From Basidiobolus meristosporus CBS 931.73 (Eukaryota > Basidiobolomycota > Basidiobolomycetes > Basidiobolales > Basidiobolaceae): a DNA stretch of 64,000 bases. The notes below the pieces were generated by a model, which did not search any database, was not told the DNA's origin, and was given only the letters and a program-made list of their open reading frames with translations. The stretch is from contig MCFE01000259.1 in NCBI GenBank assembly GCA_002104905.1, forward strand, positions 1 through 64,000. Direction: 5' to 3'. The position numbers and the translations under genes are program-made. This document shows, in pieces, positions 9,857 to 22,760 of the stretch (positions are counted from its first letter, which is position 1; each line of letters begins with the position of its first letter).

Positions 9857-11292
9857 ATGGCAGACATCAGTTTGGAATCAGAGCCAAGCTGTGGCGCGGA
9901 TACCAATTCAAAAGTCAAAGTATCTGTAATAGGTACTGGTTGGTTCGGAAGAGCTATGTGCAAAAGGCTTCTAGAAGCAGGGTATGACGTTTTACTAGGA
10001 ACACGAAAGAGTACTAGAGCCACAAGCTCATTCGAACTCGCGGTGGAGCCTGTAAGCTATGCTGAAGCAATTCAACAGACCAGAGTCATTATCCTCTGTT
10101 TGCCTCAACGAGCGCATCTCTCATTTATCAAGGATTACGGAACACTTCTTGCGGGGAAAATACTTATTGACGTAACTAACCCACTCCATTACCACACCGG
10201 AAACGATCTGAATGTGTCTATTGCTGAGAATTTGCAAGCGGCATTGCCCGAGGCTAAAGTTGCTAAGGCTTTTAACACTTTATCTGCCTACTCTTTGGAA
10301 AGACATACTAGAGGTACAACTCAAGAGGTGTATATATGTTCGAACGAGCCAAAAACTCTGCACATGGTAGCTGAATTAGCTCGAGAATTGGGGTAAATAT
10401 AAGAAGACCTCATGTTGATAGCTTTCCTGCTTCCCTTACTAACCCCGTATACAGCTACACTCCTGTAGACTTCGGAACTTTGGCCATGGCCCGAACAGTA
10501 GAGACTATGCCATTCACTTTCTTCGAAAATTGGAAAGTCCCCTTGATTATCTGTGGAGGAATTCATCTTTTCTTCTTCTTGTACCTGCTGATTACACGCT
10601 ATGTTATTCAGGCGACGCCGAACTACAATACTTTACCATTATTTGTAAGTAATGATATGAAATGTTTGGAGTACGAAACCTGCTTACGATGATCTAATAC
10701 TTTCACAACACACTAGGGCTTCAATAGCACTGTTGCCAATACATCATTAGGGCTATTCGCACTCTCCAATTTGGCAGGGTGCTTCGCTAATGTATTCCAT
10801 CTTATCCGTAGAAGAGCAAATCAGCCTTTTCCGCCATGGCTATCAATGTGGCTCAATTTCCGGAAGCAGCTCGGACTTCTAGGATTCGTGTATTTGGCAA
10901 TTCACATATTCATGTCCACCATGTATACACACCTATATAGACATATATCGGGTGGGATCATCACTGGAATGGCCCAGGCTGGACTCCTAGCTGCTCATAT
11001 TAGCGCATTGATATACTCTATTTTATGGATAGTATCTCTCCCCTCAGTGAACAGCCTGCTGAACTGGAGAGAGTGGAGATTTATACAATCAAAATTGGGT
11101 TGGACCGCTTTGGCGTTGGGCTATATCCACACCGTCCTCATGGTATATCCGTTTTGGAAGATGGTTAAAGACATCCCACATATTGCCATGTTGGGATCTA
11201 TCCTGCCTGGCCTAGCATTTGTCGGAAAGTTACTTGTGCTCCTGCCGCCTGTGAAGGCAAAGCTTCAGCGAATTCATAGTGGAAAGCCATAA
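9857..11292 (+). CDS. STEAP-like metalloreductase 1
   Basis: Three exons, 9857-10392, 10455-10644 and 10717-11292, encode 433 residues. The N-terminal half is an F420/NADPH-oxidoreductase-type Rossmann domain with VIGTGWFGRA at about 24-33 (GxGxxG). The C-terminal half is a six-helix ferric-reductase-like membrane domain. Heme ligands expected for the STEAP family are visible as His305 (in the helix after NFRKQLGLLGF) and His380 (after WREWRFIQSKLGW). STEAP proteins pass electrons from cytosolic NADPH through FAD and heme to reduce Fe3+ or Cu2+. The joint LG-YTPVDFGTLAMAR matches the family linker and fixes the first intron. Separate exons give no hint of the whole protein. A paralog with the same intron phases lies 1.8 kb downstream. 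Substrate is not deducible. Confidence 0.88.
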
Positions 11293-13135
11293 AATAACCG
11301 AGGCCCATGTAATCAGGTCTATTCATCAGTTCAGCAGCCATTGATGCAAGCAATTGACTTTGAGATCGCTGTCGAGCATCAGCTCTATCTGAAACTCTAG
11401 GTCTTTCGTTTACCAACTCCCGCACTTCGCAAACGTAGTTGGAGAAAAGCACGAATACAATTCAAATAAATTGCTTGGGAAACCCATCACTGCTCTGTCT
11501 TTAATGATCCTTCACACCGAACCGCCAACCCTGTGATGAAAATCAACTTGGATTGTGCTTTCATCAGATCAAACGAACACGTATGTCTCAATCTTTTTTT
11601 CCGATTCAGCAGCCAGACACTTGTAAGACGGTTTCCTCTTTTGGCAAAGTTCTAGAAAACCAAGTTTGTTTTCTGCTGTTCTCAGGAGCTAGAGATATTG
11701 AATATCTGATTCAGGGAAGCGGCTAAAGTGATTTTCTAATACTTAATATTTGTTGTACAACATGGAAGAATGAAATGTTAGCACTTAGTGGAACATCAAG
11801 GAATGCATCGGGCTGAATACAAGTTATCCAAGAATAGATGCAGGTGAAGCGATTTAGGCAGATGAAACTATCAGTAAGTTGAACTCTCGAGGAATGGTTT
11901 TTCCTGACCAAGTCCACTCACCCGGTGTTCATTCAACCCGAAGCCCTAACTAGAGGAGCTGCATGTAGTGTAATATTTGTTGGCGATTGGTATTTCAGAA
12001 ATATTGGAGCCATTCCTACCATACCCAATGCAGAGCTTGATTAATACATATTACGTCTCTCCGCTAAATATGGCAATCATCTAGAAGGTGCAGAGAACAC
12101 CGATTGCTGCATGGAGTGTGCAATTGCCCTGAGCTTCGAGTTGTTGTCCTTCTTGCTGCAACCACTCATAGGTGGCATGCCGGTTGAGATAATTAAAAGC
12201 TTTTGTTAGCCGTATTTGTTGCGTTAGAATGTATTACCCATAGAAGTTACTTCATGGTATCTCAGCACTATCAACAGACCATAATCGCAGTAAATTTTCC
12301 GACTGTGATCACCTCATATCAATTTGTGTCCATTTGCGAATAACGTTTCCAGATTATTGCCAAAGTAGGAAGTCACATATTCCACCATCATAGTGATCTC
12401 TTCTTATTGGTGGGTTGTCATAGTGGGAAGATACGCTCCAAATACCATGGTCAACCTAACGGCCAGAGAAGCAAAGTGCACAATCCAGAAGGCTAAGCTC
12501 ATTGTATACGGCGTCCTCCCTTTCTTACCTAGGATCCGGTAACATTGCGGCTTGCTCCTTGGCCCCATTATCACTGAAAATTCAATCAACTCATTCTATT
12601 AACGATCAAACCATCACGTTGTGAAGCTAATATTATAGCGAATTCATGCAGACATGTCTCTCTTGCTGATTGGTTTCCAAATGAATTATCACCATCTTTC
12701 ATTTGTGGAGCAAAACCATGAACGTGACACGAATCACTTAATATGCAAGTGTTCCAAACGTTCTAGAAGGTTTTTCTCCTCAGCATTCTCCCAGTATGAT
12801 GGAAAGGATGACATTGATATCAACCGAGTTTGCTTGAGAGTGATCAAAAAAGGAAATCCGATGGAATGAACTCCTAGCTCAGAGAAGAAAACAGATTAGA
12901 GTTATTGGGGAGTGTAGGGGTGAGTTTGGAATTAGTATGTCACTCGACAGGTGGGGTATTATACAGTGATGAATTTCCTGATATGTAGGACCACGAAATG
13001 AATAAAAGCCACTTGATCCCTCCTTATTTCTTCGCTCCACCCTTTCTGCTTGTGCATCTGCTTTCTATTAGGGCATTACAACAAGACAGCCTAGCTTTTG
13101 CGTTTTCCATCAATCCCAGGTCACGTATCCCAAGT
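11293..13135. other. intergenic space between the two STEAP-like genes
   Basis: Only short random ORFs; no RNA gene or transposon recognised. It should hold the terminator of the first gene and the promoter of the second. There is an in-frame upstream ATG at 12998 for the second gene. Confidence 0.5.
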
Positions 13136-14568
13136 ATGGTTGAGTTATCTCAATGTGTTGTGGAGCAGGTTAGCGACATCGAGAAATATGAGATCGAAAA
13201 CACAACAACCATTGAAAGCAAGCCCAGAGTCGCGGTAATAGGAACTGGCTGGTTTGGCCGAGCGATTGCGAAACGTTTATTGAATAACGGCTTTGACGTC
13301 TATTTGGCATCCCGCAACCCTGGACAAGTGGGATTTGAGTTACCCTGCGAACCGACCACATATGACAAGGCTCTCGAAGCTTGCCATATAGTCTTCTTGT
13401 GTATACCTTGGGTAGCTCACCTGTCTTTTGCGACAGAATTTGAGCAATTGCTCCGAACTAAAACTGTGGTGGATATTGCTAATCCGGGTGCTGTCCACAG
13501 TGGTACCAAGCTGGGGATATCGATTGCCGAACGGCTTCAAAGATCGCTTCCTGGTGCATTGGTGGTTAAGGGCTTCAATACTATATCCGCCTACTCTATG
13601 GGCAATGATATAAAAGGACTCAATCGAGAAGTGTGCCTATGCTCGGATTACCCCGAGGCGCTGAAAGAAATAAGCTCCCTGACAAGAACTCTCGGGTAAC
13701 CAGTTTCTTTCGTAGGTATTTTCCAATCGATATTTACTGAGTCTTCCGTGATCTAGGTACATCCCTGTTGACTCCGGTACATTGTCTCAAGCCAGAATTG
13801 TCGAGGCAATTCCATTGGCTTTATTTGAGGAGTGGCACCAACCAACTATTTTTGTATTCATACTGCTCTTCTTCTTCATATTCTATAATATCCTATCGGA
13901 GCAGTTGGTGAAGAACGTTAGCTGGGCAGTATTTCCGTTACACGTAAGACTCACTTGAATTTCACTTGGTGATGGCGTATGCTGATTACGGTTTGCAATA
14001 GAATATGAACTCGATATTTGCCAGCACCTCGATGAATTTATTTGCAGTGGCCAATCTAGCTGGATGTATTGCCAATGTCATTCAGCTTTGGACTGGAACC
14101 GCACAGCAACAATTTTCGCCATGGCTAGCAAGCTGGTTGAATCATCGTAAACAGCTTGGACTTTATGGGTTCATGTTTTTGACCATGCACCTGTTCATGT
14201 CGTTCAACACGTCGTTCACTCTATTCCCCAAGATGAACGGTTTGCAGGAGAGCTCTTTCTTGGTGGCCAACATCAGCACGATCATGTTCTGTGTAATGTG
14301 CATCACTTCTTTACCAAGCGTCGGCAACAGCTTAAGTTGGAGAGAATGGAGATTTGTTCAGTCTTGGATGGGATGGGCTGCTTTAACCACCGGGTTTGCG
14401 CACGATTTGATGCTTGTCGCTCCCCTTTGGAAAACAAACACCGTGAAAAACGTACCGCCGATATCCGTCATAGCAAGTATCTTGCCAACTCTAACCTTAG
14501 CGACCAAGTTGGTTTTACTCCTGCCGTTCGTTCAGAGTAAACTAAACCGGGTCCAGCGCGGGAACTGA
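13136..14568 (+). CDS. STEAP-like metalloreductase 2
   Basis: Three exons, 13136-13695, 13757-13943 and 14002-14568, encode 437 residues. I chose the ATG at 13136 because the ATG at 12998 would add a 46-residue N-terminal extension absent from the paralog; the longer form remains possible. VIGTGWFGRA marks the NADPH site. The membrane domain carries likely heme ligands His312 (NHRKQLGLYGF...MH) and His383 (WREWRFVQSWMGW...AH). Intron positions and phases equal those of the upstream copy, so the pair arose by tandem duplication. Protein divergence is substantial, arguing for an old duplication and possibly different substrates or regulation. Role: NADPH-dependent reduction of extracellular or luminal Fe3+/Cu2+ by family inference. 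Confidence 0.87.
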
Positions 14569-15807
14569 GGCACGAATCCATTCCAGCTCTGTAGAGCGTA
14601 TCTGTTACAGAACGAGGGATAACTAGGGAGACGTGGGTTTTCAATACATTGACGTCGCACACTCAATTCAGTGGTATTCTGGGTCCGTCTTGATCAGATT
14701 GGATTTTAATATTTCGATAGCATCATTCTTTTTACGTTCGTTTTAGTAAACAGTAGGTATCGGCCTAATCATACTTTTGTCATTGTAAACCCCCAAATAT
14801 GTGTATCATGCACATTCTATGCGACATCTATTCTCTCAGTGATCTCCGTAGCGGATATCCATACGTAAACATTGACACATTGTAAATAAATCGCCTAACC
14901 AAGCCACCCACTGTGACTATGCCATGTCGCGAGACATACAGAAATCATCTTTCTAGGCTGGTATTGGAATCGATTTGTGGAGGAGTTCGAGACACTAACA
15001 TTGTGGGAACCCGAAATCAAGCTATACCTGCTCTACGAGCATGGATTAGTATAGATTGCGCAGTCATCCCGCAGTTTTAATGTAACGGAGCCAACCGCTT
15101 ACGGGGATCATGAGCCATAGCCTAAAGTTGGTACAAATCCTACAGCCGGTTTGTATATATGCTAGGCTGACCTAATGTGACCGTTCAATGGCTAACCACA
15201 GAGCTTCTTAGGCCAGCAAATACGTTGCCATGGTGCGCCGGTATCTTGGAGATAAATCACCTTTAGCATCGAAGCTTCCTCTTGCCTATCCTCAATGGGA
15301 TTGGGCGGTCTTTGGGTGTGTCTGAACACCTTATGGCCACTGGTCCGCATTCTGATTTCACTCAGAGGACTCTGTACTACAGGGTGGTTGACGAATCAGC
15401 GGCCAAAGCCCAAGTAGGGGCCACTTCCCAATCGGAGTATGTAGGGAATGCACCTTCACAATATCCAAAAACTATAAGACGCATTGGATCAGGCAAATGG
15501 TAATCTGCAGCCATAGATCGGTCAAGTTTCTGATTGGGTTGTGGGCAATAAAATGCATCGTGAAATAATTGTGTGCTCTCGATTGATACATCTTGTACTA
15601 GTATTGTCGGAAGGCTTGTGGGGATCCGTGTGTATCTTCAGAACAGCCGAGCTGGTTTTGAAAAGGACATCTGGCTACAGCCACGAACTAACTCACTTTC
15701 GTCCTTTGCGAAAATCTAGTCAGAGGGAAAATGGCCAAATACACGAGGTAATTTAATTGCATATAGAGTAGGCGAAACGAGCGTGAGTTTTTGAGTGCAC
15801 TCATTGT
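14569..15807. other. intergenic, no gene seen
   Basis: Short ORFs only (longest about 73 codons at 15282-15503, without homology that I recognise). No repeat recognised. Confidence 0.5.
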
Positions 15808-16263
15808 TTACAAAAACGAGTCGATAAACAGCCCTAGTATACACACAAGGCCGATGGACCAAACTGCGGATCGAGTCGAGCTGTAATCAAAAATATAAAG
15901 AAAGGGATACACCGCTCGAACAGCTACAAACAAAATACAAAACACAACCCCCGCGGTGGAGCCAGCATTGCCAAGCAGATGTACAAGAGCAGCTGTACTG
16001 AAAAATCCGAATGCTTCGAATGTGTTGTTGTTACAGGCTACGGCACGACTACCCCAACCTTTCTATAAGCCTAGTCAGTAAGCGACCTAGTGAACGATTG
16101 CCAGAATACCCACCATATTAGTATATTGCTTTCGGGGATCCGAATTATCAAGGCCAGCACGGTATTGTGCCAATCGCACGGGGATCAGCGTCAAAAACCA
16201 TATCAGGAATACGGCAAAGATGCATCCCATGTGTATATTAAGCTCATTGGTTGCGAAGCTCAT
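15808..16263 (-). CDS. MAPEG family membrane protein
   Basis: Two exons, complement(15808-16062) and complement(16114-16263), encode 134 residues. Start is the ATG at 16263; the frame opens a little earlier but without another ATG. Exon 1 has a membrane helix (IFAVFLIWFLTLIP) and the family segment DNSDPRKQYTNM. Across a 51-bp phase-0 intron exon 2 begins KGWGSRAVACNNNTFEAF, which is the MAPEG hallmark (R-A...N-x-x-E). Further helices and an R..Y...Y...R pattern follow (FVAVRAVYPFLYIF, STRSAVW). MAPEG proteins are four-helix membrane enzymes linked to glutathione or eicosanoid chemistry; in filamentous fungi this short subtype has no fixed function. Exon 2 is easily missed because it has no own start codon. 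Confidence 0.85.
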
Positions 16264-18680
16264 CTGGATATAGGTGAGTGTATAACGGCCAGAGGAAGAG
16301 TTGCTCAAGCGATTGCTTGTGGGTGGGCTTTATACGTCTGAAGGACGGACCTAATTGGAGTTGCAATTAATTTCGAATGCATGCATCACCTCCATGTGAT
16401 TGAGGTAATAGGCATCTGGATCGGTGAATTCCAGTCGATATTCCAGCCAATATTGCTGTTATCTATTTGCATAGACTAAGAAGCGCATATTCAAGGTTAT
16501 GTAATTTGTACCAGCAGATGTTGATGCGATTTGTATTAGTTACTGGTATTGAGCTAATTTGCGGTACACGAGTATCTGAATCCCATATACAGCGCGAACT
16601 GCGGATCCTACGAACTACAGCATAGAATGTCTTTGGGTAGCTATCATTAGCGAGAATGCTCATTGCGCGGAATGGCTTTTTCTTCCTGTGCATTGGTTAA
16701 CCACATGTCACACTGAGAAACCGACCCCTTATTGTCAAATTGATAGCTATCAACCGTATGGATGATTGAATAGTATGCGAGAGGGAGCACTATTTTCGAT
16801 GCTGTAGATCTGACCAACCTTTCCCTATCCAAAGTGATCGTAACTTCTGCAAGGCTTCTTGCCGTTTAGGCTAGATATCACATATCCGCTAGTATTAATT
16901 GCCTTCATTGGCCATAGCCCCCTTTCATGCAGCCAAGCATACACTCAATATGGGATGGTGATGCGTAGTATCCTGCCATTGTGGGGTAGCTAGGACAGCA
17001 GAGCCTAGAATATGGTCACTAGTGGCTGTTGACCAACGAGGTATGGAGGGCGCAGGCACCTCTGCCATTTCTCAAAGTCGGTGATTGCACAGTCCCCATT
17101 TTGAGCCACATACTTGAGCTTCACCCAACGATAGTGGGAATCATCTTGCAAATTTACTGTTGCTACTATTTGTCGTAAGCCTGGTTGATTCAGGATTATG
17201 TGCTGGTTAATATTTGCACAGAGCTCTATGGCTTTAGAGAATTGTGTAGCTGTGCATAATGGAGGAAACTCTCACTCCAATGCATATTTGGACGTTAGAC
17301 CGATCAATAAATACTGCACATTCTGCCGATCTGAAAACACTACCCCCTCCCCAGGCCAACGAAAAATAGAACCGTATTCTGTCATGTGAATGATGATGAT
17401 GCACCTTCTGCTTCAACTTTGAGTCATGCACTATGAATCCAGAACTAGAAGAGTGAGACAACCATGACCCCTGAGTTGGCTGTATATCGTCATGTGATGC
17501 TAAAACCACAGCGCCATCAGAGCTATGGTCTCACCATCATTTCCTAAAAGCTTTTTCCATCATCAACTGCAGTTACACCCAACCAGCCATTGTTTGCTGT
17601 GAGTCCACCTGGGGTTCACTTCAAGATTTTTTCAGGCAAGGTCAGCTAGATGACAATGATGGAAACTTACAATTTTCGCTACCCCGTCTGTTTCGAAGAT
17701 GTTGCGTTGTGGGAAGTAATAGAATGCAATTATCACCTCGGTGTAAAACGGCACTCAGCTAATCGAATCAATTTCGATTGCCAAGGGATATCCTAACTCT
17801 GTATCTGGCACAACTGCAAGCCTTACAATCGCCCACATGACGAAAGAACAAATACTCGTCCACTTCTCCTGGATCGATTATTCCACTGGTTTGGGCCGGT
17901 GAATCAACGCAGTTGGCAAAATTACTGGCCCTGCAGCGGGCAAGGAACGATATAACTTAGTTGTACTTCAGCTTTTTACTTGATTACTTACGGGTCATGA
18001 GTCAGTAGTTTTACTCTAGCCATTAGATGGAGGACCCTTTCTGCATGGGGTTTATTTGGCCACTTTCATTGCTTGCTATACCATCTCACTTAGAATTTGT
18101 TGGTGAAATCTGAAGCGTATCCTTAGGAAAACAGACAATCAGCATGTTTAGTATACTTATGGTACATCTAGTCAGCTGTACTGCGACACAGTGTCCCCAG
18201 TATTGTAATTCCAATTATGCCCACCATGGAAGTCTAAACCTCCTTTGGTGTAGCCATTTACTTGGGATCATATTCTGATGCCTGCAATACATAGTGAATT
18301 AACATTACGAAAATATCTTTGCATAGTGTTATCTTTCATGTACATTTTTTGGTAGAGTATAGTTGATAGACATCCATATTACTAAAATACTGGAACCTCG
18401 TGTACCAGCGTACATTCAGTTTTGAAAAATCATCCATGTCAATGAAACTACCATTGACCCTGAATGAACATTTGATGATGGACCGCACATACTATAAAGG
18501 ATGTTTTTGGCAAGTTACCGTTTATGCTGATGACACTTTAGTTTGCACAGTTCAGTAATTCTTTATTTTATGCTTTAGTACAAACCTGGCCCTGGTTTGA
18601 TTCAAATCATGATTATTTTTGCAAGTAAAATACCAACCACTAATATTATGCAGTAAGCTAACTGATTGTGAGGATAATGA
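16264..18680. other. gene-poor stretch
   Basis: No convincing gene, RNA gene or transposon on either strand. ORFs are under 95 codons and without recognisable motifs. Confidence 0.45.
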
Positions 18681-18689
18681 AGACATTGG

Positions 18690-18850
18690 AGGTGGTTAGG
18701 AGATAAGTAGATTCTGATATTCGCACTTTATGGGTCATCAAATGTCAAAGTTCCCTACGAAAAATGTCAAACTTGTATTTCTTGTGATATTTTGCTGGTA
18801 TTCTGCCGGTGTAATGCTGGTATTTTTCAGTCAACTTTTGAAGTGTAAAT
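18690..18850 (-). repeat. possible eroded copy of the CAGCAGAATACC-type repeat
   Basis: Minus-strand sequence contains ATACCAGCATTACACCGG and GCAGAATACCAGC motifs like those at 30060-30340 and 35930-36170. The likeness is limited to short motifs. Confidence 0.3.
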
Positions 18851-19019
18851 ATCTATGAAGTCAGTGAGCTGGCTATTACTGTCTCTGGTGTAAGGATTGC
18901 AAAAAACTTTCTACAACATATGTCTATTTGTCCTCCAGAAGGCTAGAACTTCTAATAATGAAAGTTGTAACCAAGGAAACATGAGATTCCATTGGTTTTT
19001 TGCTATTATGCTTCTGGTC

Positions 19020-19205
19020 TTTGATAAGTTATTTCATACGGGTAGTGTGTATACTTTACAATGTCTTCGCAAAATAAGCAACCTTAACATGTTTAGGATG
19101 GTCCCAAGATCATGTGTGCAAGGTTTGTGGTCTTTCGGACAATTCTGAGAAATATCATGGTCTACGAGCATTGTTTTTTCTTGACAATTCTGTTTTGAAC
19201 CTACT
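19020..19205 (-). repeat. degenerate copia LTR fragment (minus)
   Basis: Aligns by eye with the middle of the minus-oriented LTRs at 27114 and 30997. Shared blocks are TTTACA.TG.CTT, then GGTCCCAAGA.CATGTGTG, then GG.CAATTTTGAGAA-like sequence. Heavily diverged, so an old insertion. Confidence 0.6.
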
Positions 19206-19294
19206 CAGGATATTTACACTAAAATGTCAGATAGCCAGAGTAAGTTAATGTAGCATTTAGGTGTAAATACAATATCCACAACAGTTCGCGGGCC

Positions 19295-19435
19295 CTTCCT
19301 AAACATGTTCTACCTTTTTATCTTGCCAAAACATTGCAAAGGCATAAATACGTTTGGTCATTCATTAAGTGGGAATATCGGAATCTACTTGTTCTCCCAA
19401 TCGCTTTCAATATCTACTAAATCGTCACAATAAGA
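19295..19435 (+). repeat. degenerate copia LTR fragment (plus)
   Basis: Matches the end of the plus-oriented LTR at 29132-29480. Shared blocks are CATAAATAC, TCTACTTGTTCTCC, GCTTTCAATATCT and a TCACAATAAG end. It lies next to a minus-oriented fragment, repeating the inverted layout seen at 27-29.5 kb. Confidence 0.55.
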
Positions 19436-19444
19436 ACATGGGTG

Positions 19445-19560
19445 CGAGGCTTGAGGGCTTTTGAGCAAATTTCAGGTCAGGGAATAAACAACTTCATAGA
19501 CTAGGATCTAAGTGATCAAGTCAATTTTTAGGTGTAAAAACAATATTCACAGTGCTTGGA
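19445..19560 (-). repeat. degenerate copia LTR end (minus)
   Basis: Resembles the last third of the minus-oriented LTR: GGTCAGG.A, CTAGGATCTAAGTGATCAAGT and TTTAGGTGTAAAAAC against the corresponding LTR blocks. Confidence 0.45.
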
Positions 19561-22500
19561 GTGATCTGAAAGTACAGGTGGAAAGTGTAATTGTTACTTG
19601 TTGATTTGGTGAGTGCAAGTAAAGTATTTAATTAAGTTGGTAGGAGGTCCTATAAGCAGTGACAAGAATGCTTTGACGAAGCTCTCCAGAAGCTAAGTCT
19701 AAATTTCAAGCATATATGGCTTTAAGGACTCCAACAAATCGAAGAATTGGTCGGTATCTTACACACTACATCTAAAGGCAAGGTTTTCGATTCTAATGAT
19801 AGACCAAGTGTAAACTCCTGTTGTATGAATAGTTCGGACGTTAAGTTAAGTTACTGATTGCAATAGGTCATACCGCAGATTTGTCGGCTAATAATCCGCT
19901 AATTAATGCGGTGTTCATCCAAAGTTCTAGTCCTAAGCTCTTCATAATCGTCCTCTACTTGGCTCAACACTACATCATTTTTTGGAGGTACTTGAAAATG
20001 TTTTGAAATGTCACTTCAACTTGTCAATTAATAGAGTAAAAGCAATATAAATTCTCTTTGATATCATTTCATGCAACCGACTGCAGAACCACATTGCGTG
20101 AAGCCTTGGATAGACGCAGTGTCCGAAGTGTTTGGCGATTCTGAAATCTACCTCCTCCGAATTATTAGATGTGTTATGAAAATGGTTTCAAAAATAGACT
20201 GCATAGTAGTTTATTAATATCGAGTACTGTTTGGTGTTTGCCAACTTTAATGCATGTAGGATTCTCTCTGCAGCATTAGTTGCATGAAGTTCTCAAAATT
20301 ATCCATTGAACCATCCACTCCACCTTATGACCATTTGCAGTAAAGCTCAAAGCTTAAACGATTTGAACTTACGGACATAGCATATATGGTACTGCCCTAA
20401 CTGATCCTATTGATTTGGCAATGTTTGGGGCTTGCAGTACGGACACCATTCTGTCTATACAATATGTACATATTTAAAAAGCGGCCATGCACCAGCCTAT
20501 GGAATTCCACCTCATGTGCGAAACTTCACGTACCATTTTGTAACCTGAGTACCTTGATAATCCCCACACTCGACCTCTGGAAGCAGTTGAATTCCAACTT
20601 ATTTCAGATTAATGAGCCTACTGGCAATTTCCAGGCAGTCTGAAATATACCCTTTTCGACATATGGATTATCCAGAAACCTATCGATCAGAAAGATCATA
20701 CTGGGTCACTGGCTCAACTGGCACTTATTTGGACAGAATTTCGTTTGACAAAAAATATTGAAGATTATAATCAGAAGCACTGTACTGCATATCCAACTAG
20801 CAATAACTCTCCACGACCACACCAAGTATAGCTCACAACTTGGCTGATAGATGAGCAACCGCTGTACTCGTGCAGGAAACAATGAATACTTATTTGCACT
20901 TCTCGTGGGAAATTCAACGGGATTTCCTCCATGTCCGCTCAGTGAGAAAGATGCAGTCAACAAGATCATCAAAATAGTAGAGACTTTTCGGAGGCGCAAC
21001 ACTGGTATTCCCCGCATCTGAATTTTTAAGAGCTTGTCGTAACACTGGTAAACCAGATTTTGCAACAATAAATCACTGTGTACTTCGTGTACCAATAGGC
21101 TTAAACTGGAAGTATCCGGTTGCTTGTGTGCTCTACATATTAATGCGCTTGAGGAGTTCTTACGGTTATAGGAAGGTTGTGTCTTTTTCACACTATCCAG
21201 TATGTTGATATCACTTGCTCGGGAATTTGTCCATGCCATGTACCATCGACCTACAGAACTTCTGGTGATAGTATTTGTGCTCATTACTACGGCAGTAAAT
21301 ACAATTGTACCACTCTCTTGCCCAATCTGAGCCTCAGGACAATCCCGACAGCCCGCTCACTGTATTCCCGCTGACCCTGAATTGCCAGTCCACTCGAAGT
21401 GCGCGCCTCACTTGGGATTATGTTTACCACAAGATCCATTAGCTTTGCATGCACTATAAACAGAAATGAATTGGTCTGCAGAGAAGTTTATCCATCTCGC
21501 ATGGAATATCGTTGCCATCCACAGCCGCTTATTCTAAAATGAAATATCTACGGTGATCCTGATGCAGGCCTGTACCATGCACATCTGTACCCATGCTAAA
21601 TCGGCCTTGGCAGAACTTCACCCATGAACCCTCCACCGGTGCCCTCCCTCATTGCCATTGGCTCAAGAGTAAAAGCTTGGTCCTTGGATCTCGTTGGTTC
21701 CTTAATCCAGTTCAAAACCAACAATCTGAATAGCTCTCCTGACTTTATCCGTGTTGAATGCACGATGTTCATCTACCTGTATGTCGCCACGCCAATAAAC
21801 TAACCCTAAGGTCACATGACCGCAACTCTATCTCATCTCCTGACATCAGCCGATATCACCCTATTGGCTCACGATTGGTGGTGTGCTATGTAGCAGGTTC
21901 AAAGAGCTAGCAGGTTTGCGTGCACTCCAGTCAAACCAGCATTTCCACCAACACCAGCTCAAACCCACATGTGTACATTGTGCTGTGGTAGTGGTCATTT
22001 TTAGTCTAGACAGCGACACCTCTAGCTCTAGTGGGCATCATTCGATACATGAGCGAATCATTCAATTGGTCCTCATCGTATAGAAAGGTCGATAAATGCC
22101 CAATAAATGTCCGTGTAACATGCATATATCCCCTCTTGAACGGTGGTAAAAACCGTTAGAACACTGTAGCCACTGGACAAACAGGAATGAGGTTGGATTT
22201 GGTGCATTATTGCTTTCTGCACCCACCAATCTCTCCTCCCTTGCTGTCCCTCCACAGCTAAACCATGCACCCGCATTCACTATGGATCAGACAGCTTGTG
22301 AACATTTCGGTTACTTAAACCATAATTAATGGCCAATCCATCTCTAACGAATGTGTGAAACCTCATTTGTTCCTTATTTCCCAGTATTATCACACAAACG
22401 GATCTTCTTAAAACTCATTGACTCGATTATTTGGTAGAATAGCTACTTGAATCGAACAAATCAATTGGTAATAAAGCCTACCATCTATCTGGCTCCAATT

Positions 22501-22760
22501 TAAAGTAATCTCTTGATTCAGATCATAGATTTATCTAGTCATGTCCCTTTTATCTACCCATATCAAGTAATAGTGGCTCTCGCTTAAAGCCCTTTGTCTC
22601 CTAGTCCAAACTTCTTTTCTTCTACTTATTCGAGGTTTCCTGTTCAGCTTTTCTCCTTGTCACAGTTTCCCATTCGAGTCTTTTTCCAAATTCCCTTGTC
22701 GCAATCGATACACACACATATATTTCCACAACCTAGCAAACTTTGTTCCACCAGTATATC
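19561..22760. other. gene-poor stretch ending in the ras1 promoter
   Basis: No recognised gene. The longest ORF (complement 20706-21284, 192 codons) has one hydrophobic segment near its C-terminus but no known motif and no supporting context. The last ~170 bp before the ras1 ATG are pyrimidine-rich (runs such as CTTCTTTTCTTCTAC), as in many fungal promoters. Confidence 0.5.

Noticed and set aside
12998-13135. Upstream in-frame ATG for STEAP-like gene 2 giving a hydrophobic leader
   Set aside because: The paralog has no such extension and the NADPH domain should be cytosolic; kept only as an alternative start.
20706-21284. 192-codon minus-strand ORF with one hydrophobic segment
   Set aside because: No known motif, no family, no promoter sign, and surrounded by decayed repeats; the length is possible by chance in this much non-coding DNA.
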